The notes under the pieces: model-generated
Told to the model about the DNA's origin: nothing
Databases searched by the model: none
Seen by the model: only the letters and a program-made list of their open reading frames with translations
Source: JBDSGC01 sp046594105
GTDB taxonomy: Bacteria > Acidobacteriota > Thermoanaerobaculia > Gp7-AA8
Direction: 5' to 3'
DNA: 8,916 nucleotides
Assembly: GCA_046594105.1 (NCBI GenBank)
Contig: JBKJQB010000039.1
Coordinates: 1 to 8,916 of the forward strand
Position numbers and translations under genes: made by a program
In this document: in pieces, positions 5,430 to 8,916 of the stretch
How positions within the stretch are numbered: the first letter of the stretch is position 1
How the letters are laid out: every line of letters begins with the position of its first letter

Positions 5430-7964
5430 CTACTCGGCGGTCTCCAGCTCCTCGGTGGCCCGCACGTGCATGAACGTCTCCTGCAGCTGCTGCGGGGTGA
5501 TGGGGCGGCTGATCAGGTAGCCCTGCAATTGCGCGCATCCGCGCTTCTTGAGGAAGGTGCACTGCTCTTCCGTCTCCACTCCCTCGGCGACCGTGCGCAG
5601 CCCGAGCTGGTTGGCCAGGAGCAGGACCGCGGTGACGATCGACTGGTCGTTGGCCTTGGTGGTGACGCCGTTGACGAAGCTCTTGTCGATCTTCACGGTA
5701 TCGACGGGAAAGTCTTTCAGGTAGCTTAGGGAGGACTGGCCCGTTCCGAAGTCGTCGATGGCGATGGTGATGCCCATCTCCCGCAGCTTTTTCAAAAGGC
5801 GGATGCTGCGGTCGCTCTTCTGCATGGCTACGCTCTCAGTGATCTCCAGTTCCAGAAGCTTGGGATCGAATCCGGTCTGCATGAGGATGTTCACGACGGT
5901 CCCCACAAAATCGCGCTGGAAGAATTGTCGCGGCGACACGTTGACTGAAATCCGAGGACAGCTCAGGCCCGCGCGGAGCCAGTCCACTCCCTGCTGGCAG
6001 GATTTGTGGAGGACGATCTCTCCAATGGCGGCGATGAGACCGGTCTGCTCCGCGACGGTGATGAACCCCGCCGGATCGACCAGCGAACGCTCTGGATGCT
6101 GCCAGCGGACCAGGGCCTCCGCTCCGCAGAGCTCGCGATGGTCGATGGTGACCTGGGGCTGAAAGCGGACCACGAACTCGTCGCGTTTGATGGCCTGCCG
6201 GAGCTCGGACTCCAGGCTGAGCCGGCCCATGGCCCGGACGCCGGTCTGGTGCGAGAAGGAGTAGTTGTTGCCGCCAGCCTGCTTTACGCGGTACATCGCG
6301 CTGTCCGCCGCGTGCAGAAGGTCGTCCGCGGTGAGGCCGTCCTCCGGGTGGATGGCGATGCCCAGACTGCCGGTGACGTGCAGCTCTTCATCCTCGATGA
6401 CCAGAGGCTGCATGCTGCTCTTCAGAATCTTCCGGGCCACCGTTTCCGCCGCCGGCGTGTTCTCCGCGTCCAGAAGGAGAACGACGAACTCGTCACCACC
6501 GACGCGGGCCACGGTGTCGCCGACCCGGATGTTCTCTCTGAGCCGGCCAGCGAACAGCCGGAGGACGTCATCGCCCATGGCGTGGCCGAGCGTGTCGTTG
6601 ATTGTCTTCAGATCGTCGAGATCGATGAAGATGATCGCGGGATGCATGCCCTTCCGCTCGGAGCCGGCGATGGCCAACTCCAGGCGATCGAGCAGCAGTG
6701 CGCGGTTGGGCAGGCTGGTCAGGGAGTCGTGGTACGCCTTGAATGCGATCTCCGATTCCTCGCGCTTGCGGTCGGTGATGTCGAGGAGAATTCCTTCCAG
6801 AGTCGCCGCACTGCCCGATTCGCCGGGAACCAGCCGGATGTTTTCCAGAGCCCAGACTGCCTCGCCGGTCTTCGCCTTGAGCTCGACCTCTTCATTGAGG
6901 ATCGTTCCGTCCGTGCGAAGGCGGCGCATGATCGAGTCGCGATCGTGAGGATGCATGTATTCAATGGTTCCAGCGGCCTCCAGCAGCTCGTCGCGGCTCT
7001 CGTACCGGAACAGCCGCGCGCAAGCGTCGTTGCAGGTAAGGATGCGGCCCTCCTCGGTGGCCACATAGACACCGGCGAGATTCCGGTCGAACAGCAGCCG
7101 GTAGCTTTCCTGCGCCTTGCGTCGCTCCTCGGTCTCGGTGCCCAGTTGCAGCGCTCTCTCCTCAACCCGCTGCTCCAGGGTGTGATTGAGCGTCTCCAGA
7201 TCCTGCTGCGCCACCGCCAGGCGATCCAGCATCAGGTTGAAGCCGCGGGCCAGCTGCCCGATTTCATCGCCCCCGGACGCGTCGACACGAGTGGTCAGGG
7301 CTCCGGCGCCGATCGATTCTGCAGCACGAACCATCCGTTCGAGCCGGCCGGTGATCAGAGTGCTGAGCGCAAAGACCGCCGCGGTCCCAATGGCGAAGGC
7401 GATCAGGGTGATCAGGGCAATGGTGGCCCGGCCTCGATCTGTCTCCCGCCGGACCTGCTGGAGCGAGAAACCGGCCACCAGGATGCCCATCCGCCGTCCG
7501 CGGAGCATGACCGGACTGGCCACGCTGTAGGTCGACCCATCGTCGGAAATCGTTCCGCCCTGCTGTCGTCGCCGCTCCCGAGCGGATGAGGGCACCGCGG
7601 ACCGCCGGGGGGAAGCATTTCGCGCCAGAGTGGTGTAGTCACTCGTGGTCGCCACCAGTTCGTTGTAACTGGCGAAGACGCCTCCCTGCTGATCGAGAAG
7701 GACGAAATACACCAGATCTGGGTTGTGGCGAAGACCGCCCAGCCTTTCAGCCACTGCAACGCGATCCTGATCGGCCAGGGCGGGCCCGATGCTCAGCGCC
7801 TCCATCTCGCAGATCGCGATGGCCTTCTGCGCCACGCCGTCCACTGCCTGCTGTCTCATCTTTGCCGGAAAATAGAGAAAGATGGCGATGGACACCACCG
7901 CCAGAAGCAGGGTCACGACCAGAGCGAGCTTGCTCCGGATCCGCAGGCGGGAGAAAGGAGTCAT
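5430..7964 (-). CDS. Membrane HAMP-PAS-GGDEF-EAL c-di-GMP enzyme (dual diguanylate cyclase/phosphodiesterase)
   Basis: The product is 844 residues from ATG 7964; the frame stays open further upstream to 8102, but that part is not membrane-leader-like and the region is the divergent promoter space. Domains: membrane helix 12-33, periplasmic sensor about 34-180 (unassigned, Cache/CHASE-like size), membrane helix 180-204, HAMP 205-258, coiled coil about 254-288, PAS about 287-397, GGDEF about 403-567, EAL about 580-840. The cyclase motif GGDEF is intact at 489-493, with an inhibitory-site RxxD (RVGD) at 480-483. The phosphodiesterase motif EAL is at 616-618; the metal and catalytic residues are all present: Asn675, Glu707 (LEITES), Asp737-Asp738 (DDFGTG), Lys758, Glu794 and Gln814. 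Both activities are therefore possible, with the sensor and PAS choosing the balance. It is convergent with the polysaccharide operon, with 9 bases between stop codons. The ribosome site is weak. Confidence 0.93.
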   Translation of the reverse strand: MTPFSRLRIRSKLALVVTLLLAVVSIAIFLYFPAKMRQQAVDGVAQKAIAICEMEALSIGPALADQDRVAVAERLGGLRHNPDLVYFVLLDQQGGVFASYNELVATTSDYTTLARNASPRRSAVPSSARERRRQQGGTISDDGSTYSVASPVMLRGRRMGILVAGFSLQQVRRETDRGRATIALITLIAFAIGTAAVFALSTLITGRLERMVRAAESIGAGALTTRVDASGGDEIGQLARGFNLMLDRLAVAQQDLETLNHTLEQRVEERALQLGTETEERRKAQESYRLLFDRNLAGVYVATEEGRILTCNDACARLFRYESRDELLEAAGTIEYMHPHDRDSIMRRLRTDGTILNEEVELKAKTGEAVWALENIRLVPGESGSAATLEGILLDITDRKREESEIAFKAYHDSLTSLPNRALLLDRLELAIAGSERKGMHPAIIFIDLDDLKTINDTLGHAMGDDVLRLFAGRLRENIRVGDTVARVGGDEFVVLLLDAENTPAAETVARKILKSSMQPLVIEDEELHVTGSLGIAIHPEDGLTADDLLHAADSAMYRVKQAGGNNYSFSHQTGVRAMGRLSLESELRQAIKRDEFVVRFQPQVTIDHRELCGAEALVRWQHPERSLVDPAGFITVAEQTGLIAAIGEIVLHKSCQQGVDWLRAGLSCPRISVNVSPRQFFQRDFVGTVVNILMQTGFDPKLLELEITESVAMQKSDRSIRLLKKLREMGITIAIDDFGTGQSSLSYLKDFPVDTVKIDKSFVNGVTTKANDQSIVTAVLLLANQLGLRTVAEGVETEEQCTFLKKRGCAQLQGYLISRPITPQQLQETFMHVRATEELETAE

Positions 7965-8112
7965 GAGGTGATTTGAGCCCGCCTGAGGCCTGACGTTTCC
8001 AACTTGCACCCGGCGGGAATCAACCAAGGATGCTAATGCTTTGAAGCGGAAACAGCCAGAAACGGAGCCCCAATTGCTCTGTTTGCTCGACTCCCTCCAC
8101 AATCACCAGCCC

Positions 8113-8916
8113 ATGACCCTGCCCCTCGCCCCTTCGCGAAAATCTTCCTCGTCTCCCTCGAGCTGCCGCGCCATCGCGTGGTCTCTTGTTCACGTTCTGA
8201 TCGCATCCGGCCTCCTCGCGGGCACCATCAAAGGCACGGTGACGGACGCGAGCGGGACCAGACTTCCGAGGATGGTTGTCGCAGCCTATGATCAGTCGGG
8301 ATCGTTTCTGAAGGGAGTGGAGACGGACTCCAAGGGAACCTATTCCCTGTCGCTGCCGTCCGGAGAGCTTCGTCTTCTCGCCTATGACGGTGGCGGTATC
8401 TACGCGACGACCTTCGCGGGCAATGCGGAGTCGTTCGAAACGTCGCCAACGGTGAGCGGCGACCGGAGTGGATACGATTTCACGCTGACAGAGGGTGGAA
8501 AAGCGAGCGGGACGGTCAGTGGCGCGGATGGGAGTGGCATCGGAGAGATCACCGTCGTTGCCTACAATCCGTCGGGGACCCGGCGCGGTTTCACCAGCAC
8601 CACTTCCAATGGCGCGTACGCACTCGTGCTGCCCCCAGGCTCTTACAAGTTTGTCGCGTACGACAACAGCACCAATCCGCGGTTCCTGACGTCGTTTTAT
8701 CCCGGGAAGACCTCGTTCGAGGCAGCGAACTTTGTCTCCGTTCGGACCCAGGCTCCGGTTGCGGTGGATTTCCGGCTGCGCTTGTCCGCGCACATCGCGG
8801 GGATCGTCTCCGACCGGCAGTCCCATGCTCCACTGTCGGGATTGATCGTCAGCGCCTACACAGCGGAAGGAGCTCTGGTCGCTTCGGCAGTCACGGACGG
8901 GTTGGGGCGCTACGAA
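8113..8916 (+). CDS. Secreted protein with carboxypeptidase-regulatory-like repeat domains (partial, 3' end outside window)
   Basis: An open frame runs from ATG 8113 to the last base without a stop: 268 codons visible. Residues 1-36 look like a signal peptide (R9, K10 and R19, then AIAWSLVHVLIASGLLA). Three copies of a beta-sandwich unit follow. They begin GTIKGTVTDASG near residue 37, GKASGTVSGADG near 129 and SAHIAGIVSDRQ near 225, a spacing of 92 and 97 residues. Each continues with a VxAY strand, and units close with T..G.Y.L.LP.G..K..AYD, the signature of carboxypeptidase-D-regulatory-like (transthyretin-like) domains. Such domains are usually non-catalytic surface or cell-envelope modules in large proteins or TonB-dependent receptors; the missing 3' part decides which. 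No clear ribosome site precedes 8113, so the start is provisional. It is divergent from the c-di-GMP gene across a 148-base gap in which I found no convincing promoter. Confidence 0.78.
   Translation, partial: MTLPLAPSRKSSSSPSSCRAIAWSLVHVLIASGLLAGTIKGTVTDASGTRLPRMVVAAYDQSGSFLKGVETDSKGTYSLSLPSGELRLLAYDGGGIYATTFAGNAESFETSPTVSGDRSGYDFTLTEGGKASGTVSGADGSGIGEITVVAYNPSGTRRGFTSTTSNGAYALVLPPGSYKFVAYDNSTNPRFLTSFYPGKTSFEAANFVSVRTQAPVAVDFRLRLSAHIAGIVSDRQSHAPLSGLIVSAYTAEGALVASAVTDGLGRYE

Noticed and set aside
6006..7589. 527-codon open frame on the plus strand opposite the GGDEF-EAL gene
   Set aside because: It has no recognisable domain, and the minus-strand frame has complete catalytic motifs. It is a shadow of high third-position GC.
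8004..8039. TTGCAC plus TGCTAATGCT as a sigma-70 promoter for the repeat-domain gene
   Set aside because: The spacer is about 22 bases and the -10 match is weak, so I do not call it.
7965..8102. Longer N-terminus for the GGDEF-EAL protein from ATG 8102
   Set aside because: The 46 added residues would precede the first membrane helix without any family resemblance and fill the divergent promoter region.

Overview
High-GC window of about 8.9 kb from a Gram-negative bacterium. The evidence for an outer membrane is a TPR/beta-barrel protein, and several products carry signal peptides. The mix of a stand-alone ComEA-like protein, a YaiO-like barrel, carboxypeptidase-regulatory-like repeat domains and GC-rich coding would fit an uncultured Acidobacteriota-like or deep proteobacterial lineage. 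That placement is a guess from gene style only; there is no rRNA or other phylogenetic marker here.

Layout. (1) 1-171 is a long imperfect palindrome with near-identical inverted ends, resembling a non-autonomous repeat or MITE. (2) 307-693 (minus) encodes a small secreted ComEA-like helix-hairpin-helix protein, with a strong stem-loop downstream and a hairpin-rich leader upstream. (3) 694-1193 is a 500-base divergent intergenic region with outward-facing TTGACA boxes and a nested hairpin at 986-1033. (4) 1194-5420 (plus) is a tight three-gene operon with overlapping ends: a periplasmic TPR plus outer-membrane beta-barrel protein, a cellulose-synthase-like family 2 glycosyltransferase (GT2), and a membrane-anchored GH26-type glycoside hydrolase. 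(5) 5430-7964 (minus) is convergent with the operon, 9 bases away, and encodes a membrane HAMP-PAS-GGDEF-EAL protein in which both c-di-GMP domains look intact. (6) 8113 to the window end (plus) is the start of a secreted protein made of repeated carboxypeptidase-regulatory-like (transthyretin-like) domains, truncated by the window edge.

How the genes may work together. The operon has the parts logic of synthase-dependent exopolysaccharide systems (Bcs cellulose, Pga PNAG). The GT2 would polymerise and translocate a glycan across the inner membrane, the GH26 would trim it in the periplasm, and the TPR-barrel would export it across the outer membrane. The unusual points are a GH26 hydrolase in the place where Bcs has GH8 (BcsZ) and Pga has PgaB, no PilZ domain on the synthase, and no recognisable co-polymerase. 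This is the best candidate for an undescribed system in the window: a minimal secretion cassette possibly for a beta-mannan or beta-glucan type polymer. The adjacent c-di-GMP enzyme makes c-di-GMP control plausible but nothing in the synthase shows it.
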